Positions 33,123-43,066 are shown, counted from the stretch's first letter. The stretch: 64,000 nucleotides of DNA from Candidatus Methanomethylicaceae archaeon (GCA_015660995.1 JACTUC010000001.1:1-64000), one strand, 5' to 3'. Program-made: numbers and translations. The notes: generated from the letters alone by a model not told the origin.

Positions 33123-36026
33123 TCACGATGCTTGCCTAGCTGCCTTCAGCTCGTGATCAGACCTTGATCTGTACCTGCTCTTCAGAGCCGCCCTCTCCTC
33201 CTTAAGTATGAGGTCGACGAAATAGTCCAGATCCTTGATCTCTGATGTCGCAAGCGTGATCATTATTGGCTTCGGAAGCCCCTTTGCTACCAGCGCAAGC
33301 ACTGCCGGCAGCCCGTAGAGGCTCACCAGTTCGCCCCCCTCGAGGGCTGACTTGTACATCAGCTTGAACCTCTCAGACACTTTATCTGTCTCGCTCTTCT
33401 CAGCCGCCATCTGCGCGACCTCCAGCGGATCGTCGCTCAGGAGACCTATCTTGCTCGAGCCGCATTCAGGGCACCTGACCTTTCCAAGGAATTTTTTGGC
33501 CTTCACATTCTCCACGTACCTGAAGCAGTTGACGCAGACCGCTACCCTTGCCTCATTGAGGAGCCTCGCCTTCCCGGACTCGATGAGTAGCCTCCTCAGC
33601 CTGTCAGCAGGCACAAGATCCGTCTTCCAACTGAGCTCCTTTATTCCGACTCTTGAAATTGGCGAGAGTGGCAGGTCTCCTGGCATTACGCTGATCTCAA
33701 ACCGTCCCTCCCTAATCCCGTGAACCACCCTTATTGTCCCGCTGACATCTAGGTCCTTGAGCAGGACCTCCTTCATCGCCTCCTTCCAGACAACCGTGCC
33801 CTTGAGTCCCTCCACGAGCTGCGTCATGCCCACGTCGCTGACGTCCGCGTCCTTCTCAATCACGCCAAACCTCTTCGCGACGTGGAGGAGGCGCCTCTTG
33901 AACAAGCCGGTCCTCTCCACAGCGACCTCGGCCATATGCTCTGCCTTATCGGGCTCGATCGCCCTTAGCGCCTCCGCGACGACGTGCGGATCTAGGGTCG
34001 TCTTCAGGAAGATCCTGTAGGCGTCCTGCGAGGTTCCCACTCCGCTCCCCGTCCTCATCGTTAGGAGGTACCCGAGTAGCCTCGAGAGGGTCTTGTTGAT
34101 GTTGAGGCCGAATGCACAGCTGACTATCACGTACCCCTCCCAACCCTCCACGGTCACAACCCTGTCCGTTGGCACCTCCCACCGCCCCTCCGCCTGTTCC
34201 TTGAGCTCCTTCAGCGACTTCGCGTACAGTTCGTGCGAAACAGGGTAATCCTGCTCGAGCCCCCCTATAATCCCCTCAATCTTCAAGCCTGCCCTGATAC
34301 CGGAGGAAACCCTCCCCCTTATCACCCCAACCTCTTGGGCGACCTCGAACGGCACAGGGATCTCGTCACCAATCCAGTTAGGGATTGCCCCTGTGGGGTC
34401 CTGCTCACTCCTGACATACACCTTGTCCTTGAAGACCTGTATGATCTTCCACGGGGTACCTCTCTCGATGAACTTCACACCTGGCTCGCCGTACTCTGCA
34501 ACGAATGCCTCATCCAGCATCCCCACCGGCTCTTCCTTTGCTTCATCGATAACGATATAGTGTCTCTCCTCCGGTATCATGGAAAGGTTCTCGAAGTAGT
34601 ACTTGTAAATGCTCTCTGAAGGTCTGGGTTTGAGGACGATCCCCTCCTCAGGTATGTAGAACGCTAGCCTTGGTCTCCTTCCGCTCATGTAATCAAGGAC
34701 CTCCTCCACATCCTTCTCAGCCAGGTCAGCGAACGGGTAGGCCTTCCTTGCGAGATCAAGGATCTCGCCAACTGTCGTCCTGCCGTACTCAAGCAGCAGC
34801 CCAGCAATCTGGTGCGACAGGACATCAAGCGGTTTCTTGACTATCTCCACCTCCTCCAGCTCCTCCCTCAGGCTTCGCTTGACTATTACAGCTGACTCGA
34901 GGGCGTCGTCAGAATCCATTGTAACCACAACCCCCTTTGATGTGCCGCCAACCCAGTGCCCTGCCCTCCCCACCCGCTGAAGCAGCCTAGTGGCCTGCCT
35001 CGGCGAGTTGTATTGGACCACAAGATCGATATTGCCAATGTCTATCCCGAGCTCAAGGGACGATGTGCAAACGACTCCCCTTAGCTCCCCCTTCTTCAAG
35101 CTAGACTCGACATCGACCCTTGCCGACTTCGCGAGACTCCCGTGGTGGATGCTCACTGGCATGTCTATGTCCCAGATCCTGAATCTGCTGGCCAAGATCT
35201 CCGACTCGGACCTCGTGTTGGTGAATATTAGCGTAGTTCTGTTCTGGTCTATCAGCTCCTTGATCTTCCTGAGCCTGGCTGCCACTTCTGGGAACGTGGC
35301 CAGCCTCTCTGCGAGATCCACATCCTTGGGGCTAGCTTCCGGAAGCATTACGTCGAGCTTCGTGTCCTTTGCAACCGAGACCCTAACTATCTCACACTTC
35401 CTGCTCGTGCCCACCAGAAACTTTGCCACCTCCTCCGGTGAACCTATTGTAGCCGAGAGCCCGATGACCTGAGGCTCCACGGCAGTTATCCGCCTCAGCC
35501 TCTCCAGTGCAATGGTAAGCTGGCTGCCCCTCTTGTCGTTGGTGAGCTCATGGACCTCGTCAACTATGACCCACTTGACCCGCGAGAGATGCTTCCTCAT
35601 GGTTCTGCCGGGTAGTATGGCTTGGAGGGTCTCGGGTGTCGTAATCATGATGTCGGGCGGAGCCATCGCCTGCTTCCCTCTCTCCCTCGTCTCGGTATCT
35701 CCGTGCCTAACTGACACCTTGAGGTCGAGCCTTCCGCACCACCACTGGAGCCTGTCAAGAAGGTCCCTGTTGAGAGCCCTTAGCGGGGAAATGTAGAGGA
35801 CCTTTATGCCCCCTCTTGAGTCCTCCTTTATCAAGCGATCGAGTATGGGCAGAAAAGCCGCCTCAGTCTTTCCGGTGCCGGTCGGCGCAATAACAAGGAC
35901 ATTCTTCCCCTCAACTATGAGGGGGATCGCCCTCTTCTGGGGCTCTGTGAGTATCCCAAACCCCCTCTCGCCAACTATCCTCTGTATAGGTTTAGAAAAA
36001 TTGGACAGGATCTCGTCCATAACCAT
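33123..36026 (-). CDS. lhr: Lhr-like superfamily 2 helicase
   Basis: This large ATP-dependent helicase (about 967 residues) has motif I APTGTGKTEAA, DEVH box IVDEVHEL, SAT motif LSATIG, motif V ELGIDIGNIDLVVQYNSPRQ and motif VI QRVGRAGH. A winged helix and the Lhr-specific beta-barrel domain follow, and near the C-terminus is a zinc ribbon (CVNCFRY ... CPECGSS). Archaeal Lhr proteins work on branched DNA or RNA:DNA hybrids in repair. The start is ATG 36026 or 36020; the TTG at 36029 is less likely. Confidence 0.92.
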   Translation of the reverse strand: MVMDEILSNFSKPIQRIVGERGFGILTEPQKRAIPLIVEGKNVLVIAPTGTGKTEAAFLPILDRLIKEDSRGGIKVLYISPLRALNRDLLDRLQWWCGRLDLKVSVRHGDTETRERGKQAMAPPDIMITTPETLQAILPGRTMRKHLSRVKWVIVDEVHELTNDKRGSQLTIALERLRRITAVEPQVIGLSATIGSPEEVAKFLVGTSRKCEIVRVSVAKDTKLDVMLPEASPKDVDLAERLATFPEVAARLRKIKELIDQNRTTLIFTNTRSESEILASRFRIWDIDMPVSIHHGSLAKSARVDVESSLKKGELRGVVCTSSLELGIDIGNIDLVVQYNSPRQATRLLQRVGRAGHWVGGTSKGVVVTMDSDDALESAVIVKRSLREELEEVEIVKKPLDVLSHQIAGLLLEYGRTTVGEILDLARKAYPFADLAEKDVEEVLDYMSGRRPRLAFYIPEEGIVLKPRPSESIYKYYFENLSMIPEERHYIVIDEAKEEPVGMLDEAFVAEYGEPGVKFIERGTPWKIIQVFKDKVYVRSEQDPTGAIPNWIGDEIPVPFEVAQEVGVIRGRVSSGIRAGLKIEGIIGGLEQDYPVSHELYAKSLKELKEQAEGRWEVPTDRVVTVEGWEGYVIVSCAFGLNINKTLSRLLGYLLTMRTGSGVGTSQDAYRIFLKTTLDPHVVAEALRAIEPDKAEHMAEVAVERTGLFKRRLLHVAKRFGVIEKDADVSDVGMTQLVEGLKGTVVWKEAMKEVLLKDLDVSGTIRVVHGIREGRFEISVMPGDLPLSPISRVGIKELSWKTDLVPADRLRRLLIESGKARLLNEARVAVCVNCFRYVENVKAKKFLGKVRCPECGSSKIGLLSDDPLEVAQMAAEKSETDKVSERFKLMYKSALEGGELVSLYGLPAVLALVAKGLPKPIMITLATSEIKDLDYFVDLILKEERAALKSRYRSRSDHELKAARQAS

Positions 36027-36083
36027 CAAAGCGACTAACGCAAACCCCCCTAATATCTCTGTTTTCCATGGATTGCGCTTGAC

Positions 36084-36098
36084 TGGAAGCAGCTTCCA
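36084..36098. promoter_or_regulatory. Perfect palindrome in the lhr / LOG-family divergent promoter
   Basis: TGGAAGC-A-GCTTCCA is a 7-bp perfect dyad with a one-base centre, 58 bases before lhr and 80 before the divergent gene, whose TATA (TTTAATATATC) is at about 36147. It fits an operator for a dimeric regulator. Which gene it serves is unknown. Confidence 0.35.
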
Positions 36099-36178
36099 CC
36101 AGCAGATCTTTTTGCAGAGGGAGCATTTGCCTCAAAAATGCTTCAATTTAATATATCTCAAAATACAAGGGAAACTTC

Positions 36179-36724
36179 ATGGTCCAGATAGGCGTCCTTA
36201 CAACTTACGACCAGGTCCCAGACGAGGTCACAGAGAAGGTAAGGGTCCTTGGCAAGGCCCTTGCTGAGAGGGGATGCATTGTAGTAACGGGTGCCAATGG
36301 AGGGCTGATGACAGTGGTTTCAGAGGCGGCCACGATGGCAGGCGGTATAACCGTTGGAATAATGGCGCAGGAGCTTGAGAACATCGACCCCAAGCACAAA
36401 TGGTACAACCCCTACAACACCATAACCATAAAGACCGGACAGACGTTCACTGCTAGAAGCTCCACCGTTGTAAGGAGCAGCGATGCGGTCATCATTGTTG
36501 CTGGAGGGGTGGGATCTCTTACCGAGGTCGCGATCGCCTACAACCTGCGCAAACCTATAATCGCGCTAAAAGGGTCGGGCATGATGGCAGATAAGCTGGC
36601 CGAGATGTTCCCTGATGGCTATATTGATCACAGATGCCTTTCTAAGATCCATTTTGTTGAGGATCCTGTCGAAGCAGTCGAATTGGCGTGCAGGCTTGTA
36701 AAAGAGGGTTCTAGCCGAGCCTAG
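36179..36724 (+). CDS. LOG/SLOG-family nucleotide-binding protein (TIGR00725-like)
   Basis: The 181-residue Rossmann protein has GANGGLMTVVSEAATMAGG (about 38-57) and GGVGSLTEVAIAYNLRKPIIAL (about 109-130), matching the GG and PGGxGTxxE motifs of the lysine-decarboxylase-like LOG superfamily. Some relatives bind the molybdenum cofactor, others cleave nucleotide sugars. The catalytic PGGxGT is altered to AGGVGS here, so cytokinin-type LOG activity is not assured. It ends next to the convergent thioredoxin reductase gene. Confidence 0.75.
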   Translation: MVQIGVLTTYDQVPDEVTEKVRVLGKALAERGCIVVTGANGGLMTVVSEAATMAGGITVGIMAQELENIDPKHKWYNPYNTITIKTGQTFTARSSTVVRSSDAVIIVAGGVGSLTEVAIAYNLRKPIIALKGSGMMADKLAEMFPDGYIDHRCLSKIHFVEDPVEAVELACRLVKEGSSRA

Positions 36725-37642
36725 TCATCCTTTCTCTTTGAGGTAGTCATAGGCCGATAGTGCGGCAACCGCGCCATCACCGGCAGCGATGATTGCCTGC
36801 CTGTACATTAAGTCAGTGATGTCGCCAGCGGCGAAGAGCCCCTCGCAACTGGTCCTCTGGTTTCGGTCGACAACGATCTGCCCTGTCTGATTTGTCTTTA
36901 CGAGATGCCTTACATAACCAAGATTCGTCTCCCTGCCGATCTCAACAAAGACCATCTGGACGTTCAGTTCCTTCACGACGCCAGTTCTGGTGTCCCTGTA
37001 CTCGATCGACTCGACCTTGCTACCACCCTTTATTTCGGTCACCAAAGCATAAAGGGCAAGCTCTACGTTTGGAAGCTTCCTCACCCTATCTATTAGCATC
37101 TCGTCCGCCCTGAAACCCTCCCTCCTGTGCAGGACGTACACTTTGCTGGCATACTTGCACAGGAGCTCTGCGCTCTGGAACGCAGCGTTCCCGCCGCCGA
37201 TTACCGCTACCGTCCTGTTCCTCGCAAATGGTGCGTCGCAGGTAGCGCATGTGCTGACGCCATGCCCAAAAAACCTATCCTCCCCTGGCACGTTGAGCCT
37301 CCTGTAGGAGCTACCTCCAGTCACCATTACAGCCCTGGCCCAGAAAGTGCCAGCGCTGCTCTTTACATTGAAGATCCCTCCATCCTTGTCGATCCTCTCG
37401 ACCTCCGCGGTTAGGATCTCAGTCTCAAACTCCTTCACTTGCTGCTCGAATATCTCTGCGAGATTTAGGCCTGATCTGCCAAGGTACCCCAAGTAGTTCT
37501 CGATGTTGGCAGTGAGCAGGATCTGCCCGCCGATATCTTTGGTTATCACGATTGTCCTGAGGAGCTTTCTCCTACAGTAGACCGCTGCCGTCATTCCTGC
37601 TGGCCCACCGCCGACGATCACAACATCATAAAAGTTATCCAT
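36725..37642 (-). CDS. trxB: Thioredoxin-disulfide reductase-like
   Basis: This FAD enzyme reduces thioredoxin-type proteins. The 305 residues start at ATG 37642 behind GGTGGGC, and the track adds 15 codons covering the promoter. Visible features are the FAD motif VVIVGGGPAGMTAA, the redox-active CATC (about 133-136), the second dinucleotide motif VIGGGNAAFQSAELL and the FAAGDITD end motif. The usual HRR signature is VYVLHRREGFRAD. The NADPH or NADH preference is not evident. Confidence 0.9.
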   Translation of the reverse strand: MDNFYDVVIVGGGPAGMTAAVYCRRKLLRTIVITKDIGGQILLTANIENYLGYLGRSGLNLAEIFEQQVKEFETEILTAEVERIDKDGGIFNVKSSAGTFWARAVMVTGGSSYRRLNVPGEDRFFGHGVSTCATCDAPFARNRTVAVIGGGNAAFQSAELLCKYASKVYVLHRREGFRADEMLIDRVRKLPNVELALYALVTEIKGGSKVESIEYRDTRTGVVKELNVQMVFVEIGRETNLGYVRHLVKTNQTGQIVVDRNQRTSCEGLFAAGDITDLMYRQAIIAAGDGAVAALSAYDYLKEKG

Positions 37643-37848
37643 ATTGCCCACCAAGGACCCTTTTAGGTCAGATAAAGAGTGTTCCATATAATTTATAACT
37701 TTATACCCATGCAGCGGGAAGCGCTCGCGGAGGATTCAACGGTGGGAGCGGTGGAATAAAGTAATTAAATCGCTCCTTCCAATTTTCTTTACAAGGAATC
37801 GACAAGTGATTATATTAGCTCTTCAAATAATTTTACTGTGGTCTATAG

Positions 37849-39255
37849 ATGCGCGAATTTGATCTTATCGTGATCGGCAGTGGTTCGGGCCTCGACGTTG
37901 CAGTCGCCGCAGCGAATTCGGGTTTGCATGTAGCTGTTGTCGAGAAAGGGCCGCTCGGGGGGACCTGCCTGAACAGGGGCTGCATACCATCCAAGATGCT
38001 CATTCATAGCGCCGATGTGGTTGAGACAATAAAGAATGCGGGCAACTTTGGAATAAGGGTCACTGGGTACGAGGTCGACTTCCCATCAATTGTAAAGCAT
38101 GTGACAGAGACCGTCGACAGGGAGTCCATGGATATAGAAAGGAGCTTTGGCGGATCAGCTAACCCTGTGCTGTTCAAGGGAGAATGCCATTTTGTGGCTG
38201 AAAAGACCCTGCAAGTAGGTACCGAGACCATAAAGGCGGGCAAGTTGCTCATCGCTACAGGTACCCGCGCCCGCATTCCAGAAGTGAGCGGTCTTCGGGA
38301 ATCCGGCTTCATGACGAGCGACGAGGCGCTTCGACTAATGCAGCAACCTAAGGTGCTTACTATACTAGGAGGGGGGTACATTGCAGCAGAGCTGGCGCAC
38401 TTCTTTGGCACCTTGGGCACGCAGGTAAACATAGTCCAGAGGGGGAGATACCTTCTGGCCAATGAGGACGAGGAGGTGGCTGCAATCTTCACTCATCTCG
38501 CCTCGGAAAAATACAACGTTTTTCTTGGCTACGAGCCCATATTGGTAGCCAAGGACGGGGGGTCATTCAACGTCACCCTCCAAAGCATGGAAAACAGGGA
38601 CGAAACCCGGATTCTGGCTTCCGATCAACTGCTCGTTGCCGTGGGCAGAACACCCAACTCTGATACCCTCGACCTCGAAAAGACTGGGGTGAAGACTGAC
38701 CCTAAGGGATACATCTTGGCCGACAATTACTTGGAGACTACAACAAAGGGGATATTCACCCTTGGTGATGCTTTGGGCAGGTACCCATTCAAGCACGTCG
38801 CGAACCATGAGGCGGCTGTCGCTTACAAAAATATAATGGATCCCGAGAACAAAGTTGAGGTCGACTACACCGCGATGCCCCACGCCATCTTCACGTCCCC
38901 ACAAATTGCTGGGGTCGGCAAGACCGAACAGCAGCTCAAAGCTGAGAATGCGGGCTACTTCGTCGGCAGGTGGAACTATGCAGAAACGGCAATGGGTGAG
39001 ACAATCCAGGACGCCACCGGGTTCGTAAAGTTCCTTATTGATCGTTCGACGCTGAAGATCTTAGGCTGTCATATTATGGGCACAGAAGCCTCCACGCTTA
39101 TTCATGAAGTCCTTGTGGCTATGAAGTCTGGCGACGGCACAATAAACAGTATATCACAAGTTGTACATGTGCACCCCGCACTTCCCGAGGTTGTGATTAG
39201 AGCTGCGGAATACATCATAGACCCTACGCACCACCACGAGCACGCCAATCCGTGA
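37849..39255 (+). CDS. Dihydrolipoamide dehydrogenase-family flavoprotein
   Basis: The 468-residue class I disulfide oxidoreductase has the redox pair in GGTCLNRGCIPSKML (about 38-52), NAD motif ILGGGYIAAELAHFF, the end motif FTLGDALGR and the C-terminal active-site HVHPALPE. The HP-E arrangement is retained. No E2 or glycine-cleavage gene is adjacent, so it may act on lipoyl proteins elsewhere or on a low-molecular-weight thiol. It has its own promoter with GATTATATTAG near 37810. The C-terminus is His-rich (HHHEH). Confidence 0.85.
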   Translation: MREFDLIVIGSGSGLDVAVAAANSGLHVAVVEKGPLGGTCLNRGCIPSKMLIHSADVVETIKNAGNFGIRVTGYEVDFPSIVKHVTETVDRESMDIERSFGGSANPVLFKGECHFVAEKTLQVGTETIKAGKLLIATGTRARIPEVSGLRESGFMTSDEALRLMQQPKVLTILGGGYIAAELAHFFGTLGTQVNIVQRGRYLLANEDEEVAAIFTHLASEKYNVFLGYEPILVAKDGGSFNVTLQSMENRDETRILASDQLLVAVGRTPNSDTLDLEKTGVKTDPKGYILADNYLETTTKGIFTLGDALGRYPFKHVANHEAAVAYKNIMDPENKVEVDYTAMPHAIFTSPQIAGVGKTEQQLKAENAGYFVGRWNYAETAMGETIQDATGFVKFLIDRSTLKILGCHIMGTEASTLIHEVLVAMKSGDGTINSISQVVHVHPALPEVVIRAAEYIIDPTHHHEHANP

Positions 39256-39296
39256 TCAAGCTCAAAAAGCTTGTGAGCAAAAATGAGGAAAGGTTC

Positions 39297-40064
39297 CTAA
39301 CTACTCATCTTCATAAATGCAAAAGTCCCAATTGCTATAAAGACGGCCATGAATCCCAAAGCAATCCCCGCATCCAACCAGGGGGAGAACTGGTAAATGC
39401 CTAACAGCGCGCCCCTCATGCCGTCCACAATATATGTCAGGGGGTTCAGCCTTGTGACGGTCATCAACCAACCTGGCAGGTTCGTTAGTGGGAAGAGTGC
39501 CCCAGAGAGGAAATACAGAGGTAGTACGACAAAACTCTGCACAAGGCCGAAGCCCTCAAAGCTCGTCATCTGAGACCCAATCGCTAGCCCGAGGCTGACA
39601 GTGCCCGCTGCCATGCAGAGAACGAAGAAAATTGTAATCGGAAGCGAGGTGATCGTGTAGCTAATGCCAAAGAACACGCCAAGGATCAGCAATATAGCTG
39701 CTTGTAGCAGTGAGTCCGTACATCCACCCATCATCTTGCCACTGAAGAGGGTCAGTCTTGAGAGGGGCGCCACTAAAACCTCCTTGAAGAAATCGACCTT
39801 CTTATCCCAGACAATGTAAAGGCCAAAGAAGATCGACGTGAAGAGCACAGTCAACATTAACACACCAGGGAAGATGAATGCTTGGTAACTCACTCCGTAG
39901 AAGGCTTGGGAACCTCCTCCGCCGACAATAGACCCGAGGCCGCCGCCAAATGCGACCAGCCAAATGAGTGGAGTGACTAGCGAGGATATTATCCTCGACC
40001 TCTCCCTTAGAAAGACCTTGACCTCCCTGTACCACAGGGCATAGAAGCCAGAAAGTTCGCTCAT
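39297..40064 (-). CDS. ABC-2 type exporter permease
   Basis: The 255 residues hold six helices, with the family loop around FFKEVLVAPLSRLTLFSGKM and the motif PLYFLSGALFPLTNLPGW before the last helix, as in DrrB/NodJ exporters. It overlaps the ATPase stop by ATGA. The substrate is unknown; drug or lipid-like export is the usual guess. Confidence 0.85.
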   Translation of the reverse strand: MSELSGFYALWYREVKVFLRERSRIISSLVTPLIWLVAFGGGLGSIVGGGGSQAFYGVSYQAFIFPGVLMLTVLFTSIFFGLYIVWDKKVDFFKEVLVAPLSRLTLFSGKMMGGCTDSLLQAAILLILGVFFGISYTITSLPITIFFVLCMAAGTVSLGLAIGSQMTSFEGFGLVQSFVVLPLYFLSGALFPLTNLPGWLMTVTRLNPLTYIVDGMRGALLGIYQFSPWLDAGIALGFMAVFIAIGTFAFMKMSS

Positions 40065-41020
40065 GCATTATACCCCTTCGCATACTGCTCTTCTATGGTT
40101 TCAGCCGACGCCGACCTGATCTCCTTCCCTGTCAATTGCAGGAAGACGTCATTAAGTGTAGGCTCCCTCAACTCCACATAAGAAGCATTGCCGAGGTTGC
40201 ATAATACCTCCTGGATGTGGTTGCCTGCCTCGGAAAGATGGATGGTGACCTCACCATCCTTCGACTCGACCTTATTGACGTACGGCAGGGCCTTTATCAA
40301 ATCGAGGTTTGGGTTCTCCACCCTCGCTTTTATCATGCTCTTCCCCAAATTCATCTTGAGGTTTGCTGGCGAATCAAGCGCAATTATCTTTCCGTGGTCG
40401 ATAACGGCAACCCTGTCACAGAGGGAGTCCGCCTCCTCCATGTAATGCGTGGTTATCAGTATTGTAACCTTCTCTTCCTTGGAGAGCCTCTCGATATACT
40501 CCCAGATATGCTCCCTAGTCTGTGGATCAAGGCCGAGCGTCGGCTCGTCAAGGAAAAGGATCTTTGGCTTGTGTAGCAGACCTCTTGCGAGCTCAAGCCT
40601 TCGCCTCATGCCTCCTGAGTATGTCTTTACACGCTCATTCGCCCTATCCTTAAGGTCGACAAGCTGGAGGACCTCGTCTATGCGCTGCCTCCGCAAGTCT
40701 TTTGGGACACCAAACATTAGTGCGTGGAGGTAGAGGTTCTCCCACCCGGTAAGTATCTCGTCTGAGCTCGGGGCCTGGAAGACCATCCCGATGGATTTTC
40801 TAACTGAACTAGGCTTCTGCCTGACATCGAAACCGTTAACCTGAGCCGCACCCTCCGTGAGCGGCAATAGCGTCGCCAGCATGGATAGAAGGGTTGTCTT
40901 GCCTGCTCCGTTAGGACCCAGCAGCCCAAAGATCTCCCCCTCGTCAATCGAGAGATCAATATGATCGACAGCCACCAAATCTTTGAACTTTTTGGTGATG
41001 CCTTCCGTCTTTATTATCAA
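40061..41020 (-). CDS. ABC exporter ATPase, DrrA type
   Basis: The protein has about 319 residues. Walker A GPNGAGKTT, signature YSGGMRRRLELARGL, Walker B ILFLDEPTLGLDP and the DrrA-type C-terminal domain ending in EPTLNDVFLQLTGKE are present. GGGGTG six bases before TTG 41020 fixes a start 16 codons inside the track ORF. The TATA is AATATATATATT at about 41071. It works with the following permease. Confidence 0.9.
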   Translation of the reverse strand: MIIKTEGITKKFKDLVAVDHIDLSIDEGEIFGLLGPNGAGKTTLLSMLATLLPLTEGAAQVNGFDVRQKPSSVRKSIGMVFQAPSSDEILTGWENLYLHALMFGVPKDLRRQRIDEVLQLVDLKDRANERVKTYSGGMRRRLELARGLLHKPKILFLDEPTLGLDPQTREHIWEYIERLSKEEKVTILITTHYMEEADSLCDRVAVIDHGKIIALDSPANLKMNLGKSMIKARVENPNLDLIKALPYVNKVESKDGEVTIHLSEAGNHIQEVLCNLGNASYVELREPTLNDVFLQLTGKEIRSASAETIEEQYAKGYNA

Positions 41021-41175
41021 CAAAAACACCCCTTTTATTGGCAGATTACACAACTCAACAATTCTCAAATATATATATTGACTAGGTCATCGCCAATTCT
41101 CTCCCTTGAGCTAGTCCGAAAAAAGCGAAATAACTCTTATTAAAATGGGGCAAGAAGAGTGACTCGTGGCCTGCC

Positions 41176-41637
41176 ATGAAGAAGAAGAGCTGGACTGAGA
41201 AGCTTAATGACAAAAAAGATTTTCCCAAGGTGGAGCCAATCACCGACAAGATGAGCAAGAGGTGGGGGAAAGGCACCATCGTAATACCCGCCCCAATGGA
41301 GGTATACGATCTGATGGCACGAGTTCCGGAGGGTAGGGTTGTCACAATAAACGACATTCGCTCTGCTCTGGCGAAAAGACATGGAGCGACCATAGGCTGC
41401 CCAATATGCACTGGCATATTCGCAAGGATCGCCGCAAGTGCTTCCGTGGAGGGCAAAGGGATCAAGAAGATCCCTTACTGGAGAATCCTAAAGGTCGGGG
41501 GAGTAATCAATGAAAAGTACCCTGGCGGCGCTGAGGTGCAGAAGAAATTGCTTGAAATTGAAGGGCATACAGTCAGGAAGAGGGGCAGCAGGTACGTCGT
41601 CCAAGATTACTCTGAGAGACTTGCGAAATTCGGTTAG
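41176..41637 (+). CDS. MGMT-fold DNA-binding protein (alkyltransferase-like)
   Basis: The 153 residues share the long motif set of a family of alkyltransferase-like proteins: TDKMSKRWGKGTIVIPAP, VPEGRVVTINDIR (helix-turn-helix) and PYWRILKVGGVINEKYPGG. The PCHR active site of O6-methylguanine methyltransferase is not present. The equivalent region reads GCPICTGIF, which does contain a Cys. It may bind or flag alkylated DNA rather than repair it, or act through that Cys (inference). Confidence 0.7.
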   Translation: MKKKSWTEKLNDKKDFPKVEPITDKMSKRWGKGTIVIPAPMEVYDLMARVPEGRVVTINDIRSALAKRHGATIGCPICTGIFARIAASASVEGKGIKKIPYWRILKVGGVINEKYPGGAEVQKKLLEIEGHTVRKRGSRYVVQDYSERLAKFG

Positions 41638-41717
41638 TTTGATATCGCTAGAACCATTTAAACCATATTAGGGTATACGTTAAGTATCGTGCCATGATCG
41701 ATCTTGCTGGTGATGAT

Positions 41718-42713
41718 ATGAAGGTTCTTGTCACAGGCGCGTCGGGATTTGTGGGGGGGTATTTAGTTGAGGAGCTTGCGCGGTGGGGCCACAGCGTTAC
41801 TGGGATGGTCCGAAAGAATAGCGACAGGAGTTTTCTCGAAGAGCTCGGGGTAAAGCTAGTTGTGGGCGATCTTGCTGACCCAGATAGTCTGACAAAAGCT
41901 ACCAAAGGGGTGGACGCAGTTGTTCACCTTGCCGCGTATTATACGTTCAGCGGCAAGAAAGAGGTCTACGAGAGCGTGAATGTGGGTGGGACGCGCTCCC
42001 TCCTTGAGGCGTCGCTTAAAAACCGCGTCATACGCTTCGTATACTGCAGCACCACTGAGGCAATAGGGCCGGTGGAGAAACCACCCGGTGACGAGAACTC
42101 GCCTACCAACCCGCAGTACGACTACGGCAGGTCGAAGGTCAAGGCTGAGGGCGTAGTGAAAGACTATGCCTCAAAGGGGCTTGACTATACCATAGTAAGA
42201 CCCTCAGGGATATATGGTCCTAGGAACGTCGACGATGTGTCATATTGGTTCATCACCTCGGTCTTTAAGAATTCAATCTCGACGCGCTTCATCGTGGGGA
42301 GCGGGGAGAGCCTGGTCCAGTTCACCCACATCTCCGATGTTGTCCAAGGGTTTGCTCTTGTGCTTGAGAAGCTCGAGGTGTCAAAGAACCAGGTCTACAT
42401 AATCAGCGAGGACGGCGCGCATACATACAACGAGACATACAAGATTTTGTGCGACATAAGCGGGAGAAAGCCTCCGCGGATTCACGTCAACCCCTGGCTT
42501 GCAAAGGCAATGATTACCCCTGTTGAAGGAATAAACAGAGTTACAGGTCGCGAGAACTTCATGTGGCATACCAAGACCGTAGATTCGGTGACAACTAACA
42601 GGTGGTACAGCATTGAGAAGGCAAAGAAGGAGCTCGGGTTCACCCCGAAATATGACCTAAAAACTGGGCTAATGGAGACTGTGAATTGGTACAAGCGGAA
42701 TGGCTACCTTTAA
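41718..42713 (+). CDS. NAD-dependent epimerase/dehydratase (extended SDR)
   Basis: The protein has 331 residues from ATG 41718, with GGTGATGAT before it, so the eight extra codons of the track are leader. Rossmann motif VTGASGFVGGYLVEEL, a DLADP segment, the catalytic YDYGRSKVKAE (YxxxK) and RPSGIYGPR are all present. These enzymes modify nucleotide sugars or act on hydroxysteroid/flavonoid-like ketones. No sugar cluster is next to it. Confidence 0.85.
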   Translation: MKVLVTGASGFVGGYLVEELARWGHSVTGMVRKNSDRSFLEELGVKLVVGDLADPDSLTKATKGVDAVVHLAAYYTFSGKKEVYESVNVGGTRSLLEASLKNRVIRFVYCSTTEAIGPVEKPPGDENSPTNPQYDYGRSKVKAEGVVKDYASKGLDYTIVRPSGIYGPRNVDDVSYWFITSVFKNSISTRFIVGSGESLVQFTHISDVVQGFALVLEKLEVSKNQVYIISEDGAHTYNETYKILCDISGRKPPRIHVNPWLAKAMITPVEGINRVTGRENFMWHTKTVDSVTTNRWYSIEKAKKELGFTPKYDLKTGLMETVNWYKRNGYL

Positions 42714-42781
42714 TCGATGATCTTGGTCTTCGACCAAATCGTTATATTCGCCATGGGCATATTGGATAACGGTGGCACTGC

Positions 42782-43066
42782 ATGAAGATCGAAAAAGTTG
42801 CTGGTACCAATAATAAGCATAAAGTCTTTGTCTATGCCTTGAGCACCTGCGCTTGGTGCAAGAAGACCAAGAAGTACCTTCAAGACAAGGGAATAGAGTT
42901 TGAGTTCGTCGACGTCGATTTATGTGACAAGGAGGACTTGGAACAGGTAAAGAAGGATATATCGAAGCAAGGCTTGGGCATGAGCTTTCCTATAATTATC
43001 GTCGATGACAAAAACCATATCGTAGGGTTCAGGGAGGACAAGCTCGACGAGGCGTTCATGGATTGA
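42782..43066 (+). CDS. Glutaredoxin-like protein
   Basis: The 94-residue thioredoxin-fold protein has CAWC at about residues 22-25 and the SFPIIIVDD cis-Pro region, followed by VGFRED. A glutathione-binding role is unlikely in archaea. It overlaps the next gene, a ferredoxin:thioredoxin reductase catalytic subunit, and is therefore its likely electron acceptor. The start is ATG 42782 after GGTGGCA. Confidence 0.88.
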   Translation: MKIEKVAGTNNKHKVFVYALSTCAWCKKTKKYLQDKGIEFEFVDVDLCDKEDLEQVKKDISKQGLGMSFPIIIVDDKNHIVGFREDKLDEAFMD

